From Saprospiraceae bacterium (GTDB lineage Bacteria; Bacteroidota; Bacteroidia; Chitinophagales; Saprospiraceae): 55,724 bases of DNA. The position numbers and the translations under genes were made by a program. A model generated the notes under the pieces. It had not been told where the DNA came from and made no database searches. It worked only from the letters and a program-made list of their open reading frames with translations. The stretch spans positions 1-55,724 of the forward strand of contig JAHDHH010000024.1 of NCBI GenBank assembly GCA_020631405.1, in the 5' to 3' direction. Shown here one piece after another: positions 27,336 to 35,291 of the stretch; the stretch's first letter is position 1; each line of letters opens with the position of its first letter.

Positions 27336-28589
27336 TTACTGCCTTATTGCTTCTACAGGATCAAGATTAGCTGCTTGGAATGCTGGAATAAAACCAGCTA
27401 TAATACCCACAATGATAGAGCAGATAACACCAAAAATGACATTGAATGCAGATAGTCCAAATACTAGCGGGGAAATACTGCTCAGCACTTTCAACACAAT
27501 AGCTACTAAGAGGATTCCGCCAATACCACCAATCGTACAAAGTATTATTGACTCAATGAGGAATTCTGATAAGATGACGGACTTAGTAGCGCCGAGTGCC
27601 TTCTTTATCCCAATAATGTTAGTCCTTTCTTTAACTGAGACGAACATGATGTTGGCCACTGAAAACATACCCACTATGAGTGCAAAAAACCCAATAATGA
27701 ATCCCACAGCACCTAGTATCGAGAAGACTGGTCCAATCATTTCTTCTAGCATAGAGAGCTCATTCACGGCAAAGTTATCTTCTTCCATAGGTCTAAGTCT
27801 TCTTCCAGCCCTTAAGATTCCTGTAACCTCCCCACAGAGTTCTGCTAAGTCACCTCCTGACTTTGCTTTGATGCCTAGCAGTTCACCGAAGTTCTTGGTG
27901 TTTGTGGTGTTGAAATACTTTTTCAAGGTAGGATGGGTAATCCACATCACTTCATCGAAATTGAGAAAGTTAAACATATTATCACCTTCTTTTTCTAGTA
28001 CTCCGATGACTGTAAACTTCTGACCAAGAAACTTGACTTGCTCTCCAATAGGATCAATTCTGCCAAACAGGTTTTCAGCTACGACTGCACCTAGGATGAT
28101 GGAGTTCTTGCCTCGTTCATATTCTAGTGGGGTGAAGTACCTACCTTCTTCGATTGTAGCAGAACCCATCTTAATATAGTCATAGGTGGACCCCATGACA
28201 AAGGCTTGCTTGATTGTGTTTTTTCGATAAGAAATTGACTTGCCTCCGGTAAACATGCAATAGCTGACTATATCAGCAAGCTTTGATCTTTCTGCTAATG
28301 TCTGGTAGTCGTCATAGTCGGGGTTGGGTCTTTTTCTATATTTCCAATAATTACGATCACCATCTTCTGTCCAAGGCATTTTCTCAACATAGAGGACATC
28401 ATTACCGAGTTCTTTGAAGCCATTCTTGATATTGTCTTCTAATGAGTCAACTGCACTCATCACAGCAATGATACTGAAGATGCCAATCAAGATACCCAAT
28501 AAAGAGAGCATTGTTCTCAACTTATTAGTAGTCAATGACAGCATTGCTTGGCTGACACTTTCAGAAAATATTTTCAAGTATTTGATCAT
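27336..28589 (-). CDS. MacB/FtsX-type ABC transporter permease
   Basis: 417 residues from the ATG at 28589. An open extension to 28649 contains the promoter box and is rejected. The layout is classic FtsX/MacB: TM1 at ~21-42 (LRTMLSLLGILIGIFSIIAV), a periplasmic domain of ~230 residues, and three C-terminal TM helices with NIMFVSVKERTNIIGIKKAL between the first and second. The last part ends IPAFQAANLDPVEAIRQ, the usual FtsX end. It should work with an ABC ATPase, which is not adjacent. The exported substrate is unknown. Macrolide, lipoprotein or peptide transport are all possible for the family. Confidence 0.9.
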   Translation of the reverse strand: MIKYLKIFSESVSQAMLSLTTNKLRTMLSLLGILIGIFSIIAVMSAVDSLEDNIKNGFKELGNDVLYVEKMPWTEDGDRNYWKYRKRPNPDYDDYQTLAERSKLADIVSYCMFTGGKSISYRKNTIKQAFVMGSTYDYIKMGSATIEEGRYFTPLEYERGKNSIILGAVVAENLFGRIDPIGEQVKFLGQKFTVIGVLEKEGDNMFNFLNFDEVMWITHPTLKKYFNTTNTKNFGELLGIKAKSGGDLAELCGEVTGILRAGRRLRPMEEDNFAVNELSMLEEMIGPVFSILGAVGFIIGFFALIVGMFSVANIMFVSVKERTNIIGIKKALGATKSVILSEFLIESIILCTIGGIGGILLVAIVLKVLSSISPLVFGLSAFNVIFGVICSIIVGIIAGFIPAFQAANLDPVEAIRQ

Positions 28590-28597
28590 ATCTACTT

Positions 28598-28605
28598 CAA
28601 AACTA
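28598..28605 (-). promoter_or_regulatory. Bacteroidota -7 box TAGTTTTG close to the permease start
   Basis: TAGTTTTG on the minus strand ends 8 bases before the ATG at 28589, implying a very short leader and ruling out the longer frame. Confidence 0.5.
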
Positions 28606-28812
28606 ATTGAGATTGCCGAGATAAATAAAGTCTTTCGATGAAAGACCAATTATTATCTGCTAAACATTGGCATGAGCCCAAAGATGCCAAGACTTAGCTC
28701 TTAAGATGTATTGATATTTAAGGTAGAGGATGCAATGTTTAATGTATTTATGTATGAGAGTGAACCAAAAGACAACTTTTCAGTCCTTAGATAGTAACTT
28801 AGGTTATGTTGT

Positions 28813-29361
28813 ATGAGCAAGAAGCAAAATTCTACTGATAGTAAGTTGATTCTAGAGTACTTAGAAGGCAATACTACTGTGATGCCAATATTGGTTAAGC
28901 GATACCACAAGCTGTTTTGTGAAAAAGCATATTGGGTTACCAAACATAAGGAGTCAGCGAAGGATGTAGCACAAGAAAGTTGGGTAGTCATTATTGACAA
29001 ATTGCATACTTTGGAGAGGGTAGATAGTTTTAAGGCATGGGCATTGCGAATAGTCTATACGAAGGCTATCGATGCTGTAAAAAGCAGAAGTAAGCTAAAC
29101 ATCAACCAAAGTGAAACTGACCTCACAGCTATTGAGAATGCCAATCAGGATTCGAACCCTAGGCAAACACTGTTGATTCGAGCAATTCGGCAACTACCTA
29201 AGCAGAAAGCTGACATTATTAGATTGTATTATACTGAGGAGTATTCTGTCAGAGAGATTAGTTCTTTCTTGGATATTCCAATAGGTACAGTCAAATCCAG
29301 ACTGTTTAAAGCTAGAGAGCAACTGAAATCACTATTAAAATCGTCATACTATGAAGAATAA
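28813..29361 (+). CDS. RNA polymerase sigma factor, ECF subfamily
   Basis: 182 residues. Region 2 spans about 20-90 (KLFCEKAYWVTKHKESAKDV, then AQESWVVIIDKL). Region 4 covers ~125-175 with IRQLPKQKADIIRLYY, SVREISSFLDIPIGTVKSRL and the final KAREQLKSLL recognition-helix segment. It should direct transcription of an alternative gene set. No classical zinc anti-sigma factor follows. Instead the next gene, overlapping by 11 bases, encodes a small membrane protein that is a candidate partner. The gene is divergent from the FtsX-type permease. Confidence 0.92.
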   Translation: MSKKQNSTDSKLILEYLEGNTTVMPILVKRYHKLFCEKAYWVTKHKESAKDVAQESWVVIIDKLHTLERVDSFKAWALRIVYTKAIDAVKSRSKLNINQSETDLTAIENANQDSNPRQTLLIRAIRQLPKQKADIIRLYYTEEYSVREISSFLDIPIGTVKSRLFKAREQLKSLLKSSYYEE

Positions 29362-29731
29362 TTTAGAAGAAATAGATCAACTCATCAAAGAGACACTATC
29401 TATAGAAGAAGCGGCATTTTATGATGCCTTGGACAAGCAAAATATTGCAGACATGTTTTTAGGTCTGTTTAAAGGAAAGAACGCTTGGATACTTGTAATT
29501 ATGAATATTGTCATTATTGCATGCTTACCAGTATTCGTATATTGTTGCTACCAAGTCGTTACGTTAGATACCACGCTAGAAGTTGTAAGGTGGGGACTTG
29601 GGAGCCTATTTTGCCTCATCATATTGAGCATGCTTAAGATTTATGCATGGATGCAAATGGATAAGAATGCCTTACTAAGAGAAATGAAGCGACTAGAACT
29701 CCTGGTGATGTCAATATCTGGTAAAAAGTAA
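29351..29731 (+). CDS. Small two-helix membrane protein coupled to the ECF sigma factor (DUF6768-like)
   Basis: 126 residues. The N-terminus is acidic and cytosolic-looking (MKNNLEEIDQLIKETLSIEE). Two transmembrane helices follow at ~46-68 and ~82-97. The C-terminus reads AWMQMDKNALLREMKRLELL. The pattern (EEAAFYD, LFKGKNAW, AWMQMDKNALLREMKRLEL) matches what I recall of DUF6768 proteins, which often sit next to sigma factors in Bacteroidota. The 11-base overlap implies coupled translation. A role as membrane regulator or anti-sigma of the ECF factor is inference. A bidirectional terminator follows. Confidence 0.7.
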   Translation: MKNNLEEIDQLIKETLSIEEAAFYDALDKQNIADMFLGLFKGKNAWILVIMNIVIIACLPVFVYCCYQVVTLDTTLEVVRWGLGSLFCLIILSMLKIYAWMQMDKNALLREMKRLELLVMSISGKK

Positions 29732-29748
29732 TCAACAAGGTGGCAAGT

Positions 29749-29788
29749 AAAAAGCAAGACTCTAGTTTATGCTAAAGTCTTGCTTTTT
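29749..29788. terminator. Bidirectional intrinsic terminator
   Basis: GCAAGACT (29754-29761) pairs with AGTCTTGC (29776-29783). Five A residues precede and five T residues follow, so the hairpin works on both strands. It sits between the convergent sigma-factor operon and the Hsp31-like gene. Confidence 0.8.
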
Positions 29789-29817
29789 ATAAGATCATTT
29801 ATGTTTGTGTCCCACTA

Positions 29818-30720
29818 TTAGTTCAATCTTTCAAGTAGGGTTTTAGCAGCTAACTTGCCTAAGTCATTTGAGGCAAGTGGACTTGCACCAGTTATGAGGT
29901 TTCTGTCTGCAACAACAGTGTTGTCAGACTCGGTGTTGATAATATTGGCTCCGAGATTCTTCAACTCTTCACTCACTCCTCTTGGCATGTGTCCAGGAAG
30001 GTAGCCAATCATCGGTGTTTGCTTATCAACGGCATCAGGAAATACAGCCATTTTGTAGCCTGCATAGATAAACTTCTGGTTGTCCAAGGTAGTCGCTAAG
30101 AATGAGCCAGGTCCATGGCAAAGACTGATAGTAAATAGATCACTACTATGAGCCCAATTCAGTACCTCGCCCACTTGTCTATCTTCTGGAATCCCAATCA
30201 TGGCTCCGTGTCCACCAGGGACGAATACGGCAGCATACCCAGCTGTATCATCAAAAGAAGTCTCAATAAAGTCTGACAATGCCATAGGTCGTTGAAATTG
30301 AGACTTTAGCTCAGCATAAATAGCATTTACGTTCTTGTCTTTCTTTGGAAAGGCCCACATTTCAAATACTACTGGCTTCCCAGTTGGGGTAGCTATTTCA
30401 AATTCAAACCCAGCTTCCTTGAGATGTAACATGGGTAGAAGGGCTTCTATAGGGTGGTTGCCAGTAGAAAACATCTTCCCATTTTTCATTGTCATATTTT
30501 TCTCCTCAGTGAAGATGACTAGTATCTTCTTTTTCTTACCTTGGTATTTTTTGTAACTTATTGGAGTGTAGTCACTATTGTCAACTGTAGCTAAGGCCAA
30601 TGCTAGGGTAGACGGCATGTAAGATCCATCCTCCTCTTGCTGTGGTCTTGTAGTAATGTAAAGGGCTATAATAGCTATGGCAAGTACGGCAGCCAAGCCT
30701 AGAAATATCTTTTTAATCAT
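29818..30720 (-). CDS. Membrane-anchored DJ-1/PfpI (Hsp31-like) protein
   Basis: 300 residues. An N-terminal transmembrane helix (about 4-23) is followed by a ~270-residue DJ-1/PfpI domain. The nucleophile elbow holds C201-H202 in ISLCHGPGSFLAT. The segment VVFEMWAFPKKDKN and the sequence AAVFVPGGHGAMIG are typical of the Hsp31/HchA branch. That branch includes chaperones and glyoxalase III-type enzymes acting on methylglyoxal. The N-terminal anchor suggests the domain lies outside the cytoplasm, unlike cytosolic HchA. The gene is 18 bases downstream of the nitroreductase gene and is likely cotranscribed, suggesting a shared role in reactive-carbonyl or electrophile stress. Confidence 0.82.
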   Translation of the reverse strand: MIKKIFLGLAAVLAIAIIALYITTRPQQEEDGSYMPSTLALALATVDNSDYTPISYKKYQGKKKKILVIFTEEKNMTMKNGKMFSTGNHPIEALLPMLHLKEAGFEFEIATPTGKPVVFEMWAFPKKDKNVNAIYAELKSQFQRPMALSDFIETSFDDTAGYAAVFVPGGHGAMIGIPEDRQVGEVLNWAHSSDLFTISLCHGPGSFLATTLDNQKFIYAGYKMAVFPDAVDKQTPMIGYLPGHMPRGVSEELKNLGANIINTESDNTVVADRNLITGASPLASNDLGKLAAKTLLERLN

Positions 30721-30738
30721 TTGTATATGTTTATTGTG

Positions 30739-31368
30739 TTATAGAGTTGTGACTAATTGGTCCATGGGCTTTCTGACTTTGACTAATTTGGCTAGCCAAT
30801 CATTGTCTTCGTCCTTATATCCTATAGGTAGAAGGAGAGTGCTACGAAGTCCTTTTTGGCGTAAACCTAAGAGCTCATCTAAAGCATTTGGGTCAAACCC
30901 TTCCATGGGAGTACTGTCGAGACCTTCGTATGTTGCCTGTGTGATGGCTGCCATGAAAGCAATATAGGTTTGACGTGCTGCATGTTCAAAATTTTTGTCA
31001 GGATCACGATTTGGATAACCATCTAGTAGCATTTGTCGATAGTTTTCCCACCCTTCGTTTTTAAAACCTCTGACCTCGTTAGTCAAGTCAAACATATGGT
31101 TAATGCGATCCGCTGTATAATGATCCCAAGCCGCAAATACTAAAAGGTGTGAGCAGTCAGTCACTGTAGATTGATTCCAAGCGATAGCTTTGATTTTAGC
31201 TTTAAGCTCAGGATTAGTGACCACATAAACCTCAAATGGTTGCAGTCCACTTGAGGTTGGGGCAAGTCTCACTGCTTCTAAGATATTGGCTATCTTTTCT
31301 TCTGGTACTGTATTGCCATTCATTGCCTTAGTGGCGTACCTTGTTTTTAAAATGTCTAGAAACTCCAT
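30739..31368 (-). CDS. Nitroreductase-family NAD(P)H-dependent oxidoreductase
   Basis: 209 residues. The FMN-binding start YATKAMNGNTVPEEKIANIL and RLAPTSSGLQPFEVYVV are typical of the NfsB/NTR family. A central QATYEGLDSTPMEGFDP and the closing LLPIGYKDEDNDWLAK also fit. Members reduce nitroaromatics, quinones or related electrophiles with two electrons. The ATG at 31368 is supported by the conserved start MEFLDILKTRYATKAMN. It lies between a Crp-family gene (75 bases upstream) and the Hsp31-like gene (18 bases downstream). Confidence 0.92.
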   Translation of the reverse strand: MEFLDILKTRYATKAMNGNTVPEEKIANILEAVRLAPTSSGLQPFEVYVVTNPELKAKIKAIAWNQSTVTDCSHLLVFAAWDHYTADRINHMFDLTNEVRGFKNEGWENYRQMLLDGYPNRDPDKNFEHAARQTYIAFMAAITQATYEGLDSTPMEGFDPNALDELLGLRQKGLRSTLLLPIGYKDEDNDWLAKLVKVRKPMDQLVTTL

Positions 31369-31443
31369 TGTGTTATTGTTATAATTAACACAAAGGTCTA
31401 AAGTCTACCTCATGAATTCATTGACCTATGGTAAGAAAACCAA

Positions 31444-32016
31444 CTACCTTGTTTTTTCTACTCTTACTCGGCTAAGACTCTCTTGGGTAATCCCCAAGTA
31501 GGAGGCAATATGATAGTTGCGAGCATATTGTTCAATGTCTGGATATTGAGTCAGGAAGAGGTCATATCGCTCAGCCGCTGTTAGTTGGAGTTGGTTAAGA
31601 ATGCGTTTGTGCAGGCTTACAATGTGTCTCTCTAAGAGATTACGTTGAAATGGCTCATACTCGGGAAATAGAGTAAGTATGCCATTGAGTTTTTTTGCAT
31701 CAAATTCGATGAGGGTCGACTCGGTAAGACTTTGTAGTGTTAATGTTGCCATTTCATTGGTGTGAACTGCAATGTAATCACTAATCCACCAGTGCTTTAC
31801 TCCAAATTGTAAGGTATGTTCCTTGCCTTTATTATCCGTACAAAAAGAACGAAGGCAGCCGTCAATTATATAGTAAATATTGCGAACATTGTCTCCTTCT
31901 CTAAAAAAAATGGTGCCTTTTGGAACCACTCTTTCAACGGCGATAGACTTGAGATACTCTTCAGCTTCGTGGCTAAGTTGAATGCTCTGTTTGATACTAT
32001 TAATAAGAACTTGCAA
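31444..32016 (-). CDS. Crp/Fnr-family transcriptional regulator
   Basis: 190 residues from a TTG start. No ATG lies near the family start, so TTG at 32016 is the best choice. The cyclic-nucleotide-binding-like jelly roll covers about 20-125 (GTIFFREGDNVRNIYYIIDG, LQFGVKHWWISDY). The helix-turn-helix at the C-terminus reads YHIASYLGITQESLSRVR. The usual cAMP phosphate-binding motif is not obvious, as in many Bacteroidota members, so the signal is unknown. It is upstream of the nitroreductase and Hsp31-like genes on the same strand and may control them. GGTATTG repeats lie upstream. Confidence 0.88.
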   Translation of the reverse strand: MQVLINSIKQSIQLSHEAEEYLKSIAVERVVPKGTIFFREGDNVRNIYYIIDGCLRSFCTDNKGKEHTLQFGVKHWWISDYIAVHTNEMATLTLQSLTESTLIEFDAKKLNGILTLFPEYEPFQRNLLERHIVSLHKRILNQLQLTAAERYDLFLTQYPDIEQYARNYHIASYLGITQESLSRVRVEKTR

Positions 32017-32321
32017 TGGTATTGTTGAGTCTGATACCGTTAGGTAACAGCATATTGCAAGGTATTGTTATTGAGGAGTAGAATTATTCAATACCTGAAT
32101 TGCTTAAGTTCTTACAATTGAGGACAATGGTAATGTGAAAAAAGGCATATCAATCGAATTGATATGCCTTAACAACTATTCAAAACTATGTAATTATGTC
32201 CTGTTGGTTCAGTGAGTTTTTTTAGTCACACTCTGAACTTATTCTGTTGTAAAGGTAGAGGCTTTGACAACCTAGTATGTTGTAGGAATAGGAGTGAGAA
32301 CTGTCAAAATGGGAACAATTG
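32017..32321. other. 305-base intergenic region with GGTATTG repeats and one terminator
   Basis: Between the Crp-family gene and the AraC gene, both on the minus strand. It holds GGTATTG at 32018-32024 and 32061-32067, the inverted copy CAATACC at 32089-32095, and the strong hairpin listed separately. No open frame of interest is seen. The GGTATTG copies could be operator sites for the Crp-family regulator whose start codon they adjoin; this is inference. Confidence 0.45.
32138..32170 (-). terminator. Intrinsic terminator downstream of the AraC gene
   Basis: Arms AAGGCATATCAAT (32142-32154) and ATTGATATGCCTT (32158-32170) form a perfect 13-bp stem with a 3-base loop. On the minus strand a run of six T residues follows. 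It lies about 150 bases after the AraC-family stop. Confidence 0.75.
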
Positions 32322-33194
32322 CTAATGCATTTGTCGGAATGATTCAGGAGAAATATCAGTAAGGTTTTTGAAGTATTTGAAAAAATTAGTAGGATCACTG
32401 AACCCTGCGATATAGGCAATTTCCTTAACTGAATGAGTAGTGCTAATGAGTAACCTTTTGACTTGCATGATAGTTCGTTCATCAATAAATGCCTTAGCTG
32501 AAATATTGATCACACTATGGGTGATATTGTTGAGTGTCTTGGTGGATACCCCCAATTGTTTTGCATAATACATGACTTTTCTACTTTTGAAACAATCCGC
32601 TTCAATGAGTTCTTGAAAGGTTAAAAACTCAGACATGTACTTCTTGGCATCTACGAAATGCCCTTGTTTGGCCTTGGTTCGAAATAACTTTGTAATTAAA
32701 ATGTGTAAGGCACTTCTTGTTATTCCAATGGAGAAGTCATCTTTAATGAGGTACTCTGATTCTAAATGCTTGATAAGCATAGTGAGATCCTTAAACTCTT
32801 CTTCATCGTATACTTCCATCTTCGAAAAACTCAATGAATCATTAAACAGCTGCATCGCCTTACTAGCTTCCATACGATTCAAATGACTTATGATGAACTC
32901 TTCCGTGAATACTAATAGGTAGCCCTTAACAGCACTGTTTTTAATAAACTTGTGTATCTGATCTTTTCTAATGAGTAATAGTGTGCCTTTTGTATAACTA
33001 TAGTCCAAAAAATCAATTGAGTGACTTCCTTCACCTTCATAAATAAATAGCATTATGTAAAACTTAACCAAGTGGTAGTCACTAATATCATGGTCAAGTT
33101 TCCTTGAAAAAAGATCTTGAATCTTTACAATTTCAAAAAAGGACTTCGGGTAGTCTTTATTGTCAAATGCTATCTTAGGCAGTTCATTTTTCAT
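32322..33194 (-). CDS. AraC-family transcriptional regulator
   Basis: 290 residues. The N-terminal ~190 residues form a sensing domain with a cupin-like start (FYIMLFIYEGEGSHSIDFLD), resembling bacteroidal AraC proteins. The C-terminal AraC DNA-binding domain has two helix-turn-helix units. The first reads YYAKQLGVSTKTLNNITHSV, and the second is the VKEIAYIAGFSDPTNFFKYF signature ending in DISPESFRQ. Its target is not adjacent: it is divergent from ppa and followed by a terminator, so it is monocistronic. Confidence 0.92.
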   Translation of the reverse strand: MKNELPKIAFDNKDYPKSFFEIVKIQDLFSRKLDHDISDYHLVKFYIMLFIYEGEGSHSIDFLDYSYTKGTLLLIRKDQIHKFIKNSAVKGYLLVFTEEFIISHLNRMEASKAMQLFNDSLSFSKMEVYDEEEFKDLTMLIKHLESEYLIKDDFSIGITRSALHILITKLFRTKAKQGHFVDAKKYMSEFLTFQELIEADCFKSRKVMYYAKQLGVSTKTLNNITHSVINISAKAFIDERTIMQVKRLLISTTHSVKEIAYIAGFSDPTNFFKYFKNLTDISPESFRQMH

Positions 33195-33332
33195 AGGGTT
33201 TTATAATTCGAATGTCATAAGAAGATAAGTTATGTAGAGATGTTCTTTGCGAATATACAGAAGTCTATAGCATCCATATTTTCAATCAGATGTTACACTA
33301 TGTTAAGGAAGCAAGTAGATACCATATTATTC

Positions 33333-33342
33333 TATATTTTCG
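33333..33342 (+). promoter_or_regulatory. Possible ppa promoter box TATATTTTCG
   Basis: TATATTTTCG is one substitution from the TAnnTTTG pattern and lies 55 bases before the ppa ATG. It is a weak candidate with no clear -33 element. Confidence 0.3.
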
Positions 33343-33397
33343 CGGCTTCAAATCCTGAGAAGATAAACTCATTAATCAAATCTAAATAACAGAAGTC

Positions 33398-33949
33398 ATG
33401 GCAGTAGATATGCAGAACCCTTGGCACAAGGTAGAAATTGGAGACAATGCCCCTAATATAGTGAATGGAATTATAGAGATTCCTAAAAATACAAGAGCTA
33501 AGTACGAACTTGATAAGAAGTCAGGTATGTTATTGATGGATAGGGTGATCTATTCATCAATGTATTATCCAGCTAACTATGGATTTATCCCAAGGACGTA
33601 TTGTGATGACAAGGATCCCCTAGATATTTTGGTGCTTTCTCAGATTGCGATCGTCCCTATGTGTATTGTATCTGCTAAGGTTATTGGCGTGATGAGGATG
33701 ATTGACAATGGAGAAATGGATGACAAGATCATTGCTGTGGCGGAGAATGATATGGGAGTCAACCACTTTGATGATATTTCAGGACTACACAATCACTTTA
33801 TCAACGAACTTCAAAACTTTTTTGAAGACTACAAGAAACTAGAAAATAAGACAGTTGCTATCGAAGGGTTTCAAGATGCCTCAGTTGCCAGAAAGATTAT
33901 CAAGCAAAGTATGGCTGACTACGATACCTATGTGAAGACTATAGCATAG
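33398..33949 (+). CDS. ppa: Inorganic pyrophosphatase, family I
   Basis: 183 residues, the typical size of soluble family I enzymes, which hydrolyse pyrophosphate in the cytosol. Active-site landmarks are [37 protein letters not shown] (the aspartate cluster binding Mg2+) and the later [11 protein letters not shown] segment. The start at the ATG of [13 protein letters not shown] fits relatives. It stands alone on the plus strand, between a divergent AraC gene and the convergent second efflux operon. Confidence 0.95.
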   Translation: MAVDMQNPWHKVEIGDNAPNIVNGIIEIPKNTRAKYELDKKSGMLLMDRVIYSSMYYPANYGFIPRTYCDDKDPLDILVLSQIAIVPMCIVSAKVIGVMRMIDNGEMDDKIIAVAENDMGVNHFDDISGLHNHFINELQNFFEDYKKLENKTVAIEGFQDASVARKIIKQSMADYDTYVKTIA

Positions 33950-33983
33950 TGAAAACGCTGATTATTGGTCAAACCTCTATTGT

Positions 33984-35291
33984 TTATATTCCAAGCAAAT
34001 ACTCCAATTCTACTTCTGAGAGCTTGGCAGAGGTCCTTGCAAAGTAGTACTGCGACTGAGCATTGATAAGGTTGACTTGTGCTTGCCTAAACTCTACAGA
34101 ACTTTGCTGACCATTATCATATAGAGATTTTACCAAGTCAAAATTCACACGATTGGTTTGAATGTTTTGTTGCTCTATTTGTAAGGTTAGGAGGTTGTTT
34201 TGGTATGAATTCCACAGCCTATTCAGCTGGGTAATGAGTTCATTTTCTTTATTCTTGACATTGATGACGGCAGTATTTTGATCAATGATGGCTAGTTGCT
34301 CCTGCACTTTTTGTTGGCCACCGTCTAAGATATTCCAATTCGCAGAAAGACCAAGGTTGAGACCATTGGTTCTGTTGAGATCAAGCTGAGACTTTTCAGA
34401 GTTCTTTTGATAATTGAGGTTATATGCCCCATTTGCAAGTAATTGGGGAGAGTTGAGCTTGTTAGCTAGTGCCACATCATATTCCACTAAGTCTGCTTGT
34501 TTTCTTAGTGCAATAAGTTCGGCATTTGAGCTGAGCATAGTTGCTTCTAAGTCATTGATATCACTGAGTTGATAGAGTAGGGTAAATGCCGTATCAACAG
34601 CATAGTCAGTATCTTGCCTTAGCATTAATTGATTGAGTTGAAGCTTAAGATTTACAATGTCATTTTGCATTGAGATAAGACTCAAACTATCTCTAGCAGC
34701 ATCAACTTCAGCATTCAGTACGTCTACTTTGTTGGTATTGCCATATTGGTAGTAAGTCTTAGCTCGTCTCAGGCGTTCCTTTGATATCGCTAGGGATTCT
34801 TTGAGTAAGTCGATATTGTACACAGCTTGAGCAATGCTGTAATAGATCTGCATGGCATTGTAGCCAAGTAATTGCTGGATACTTTTTAAGTTCAGATTAG
34901 CGATTTCAAGGCTTGCTACATTCTTGTCATTTCTCAGGTCTCTTTGGCCGCCATCATAAATCAGGTAGGATGATCCTACGCCTACGCTTCCGCTATACGA
35001 TTGGATATTTTGGATGTTCAGATCTGGAAAATTGAAATTAAAGACCTGCTTAACTCCATTAAGACTATACCCAACATCGGCATTGACACTGAGGGTAGGC
35101 CTGTAGCCTTGGTTCTCTTTAGAAGTGAGTACTTGAGCAGCTGCTATGGATTGTTTAGCTGCTTTGAGGTCGTAATTATTGTCAATGACAGCACTGATTA
35201 CTTGCTCCGGGCTAAGCATGGATTGACTGTACAGAGATCCACTAACCAAGAGTAGCAACAGGCTTAATATGTATAGATATGCTCTACTCAT
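33984..35291 (-). CDS. TolC-family outer-membrane efflux channel (second system)
   Basis: 435 residues from the ATG at 35291. That ATG sits inside ATGAGTAG, where the RND gene's stop lies, giving an 8-base overlap; a TTG six bases upstream is less likely. The signal peptide ends near LVSGSLYSQS. The duplicated TolC fold is visible: ISAVIDNNYDLKAAKQSIAA, YYQYGNTNKVDVLNAEVDAA, then NWNILDGGQQKVQEQLAI and YDNGQQSSVEFRQAQVNLIN. It is the last gene of the mfp-rnd-tolC operon on the minus strand. Confidence 0.9.
   Translation of the reverse strand: MSRAYLYILSLLLLLVSGSLYSQSMLSPEQVISAVIDNNYDLKAAKQSIAAAQVLTSKENQGYRPTLSVNADVGYSLNGVKQVFNFNFPDLNIQNIQSYSGSVGVGSSYLIYDGGQRDLRNDKNVASLEIANLNLKSIQQLLGYNAMQIYYSIAQAVYNIDLLKESLAISKERLRRAKTYYQYGNTNKVDVLNAEVDAARDSLSLISMQNDIVNLKLQLNQLMLRQDTDYAVDTAFTLLYQLSDINDLEATMLSSNAELIALRKQADLVEYDVALANKLNSPQLLANGAYNLNYQKNSEKSQLDLNRTNGLNLGLSANWNILDGGQQKVQEQLAIIDQNTAVINVKNKENELITQLNRLWNSYQNNLLTLQIEQQNIQTNRVNFDLVKSLYDNGQQSSVEFRQAQVNLINAQSQYYFARTSAKLSEVELEYLLGI

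Noticed and set aside
27412-28023. A 203-codon open frame on the plus strand, antisense to the FtsX-type permease
   Set aside because: It lies entirely within a clearly recognisable permease gene on the other strand. Its product is low-complexity and has no domain pattern, typical of an antisense shadow.
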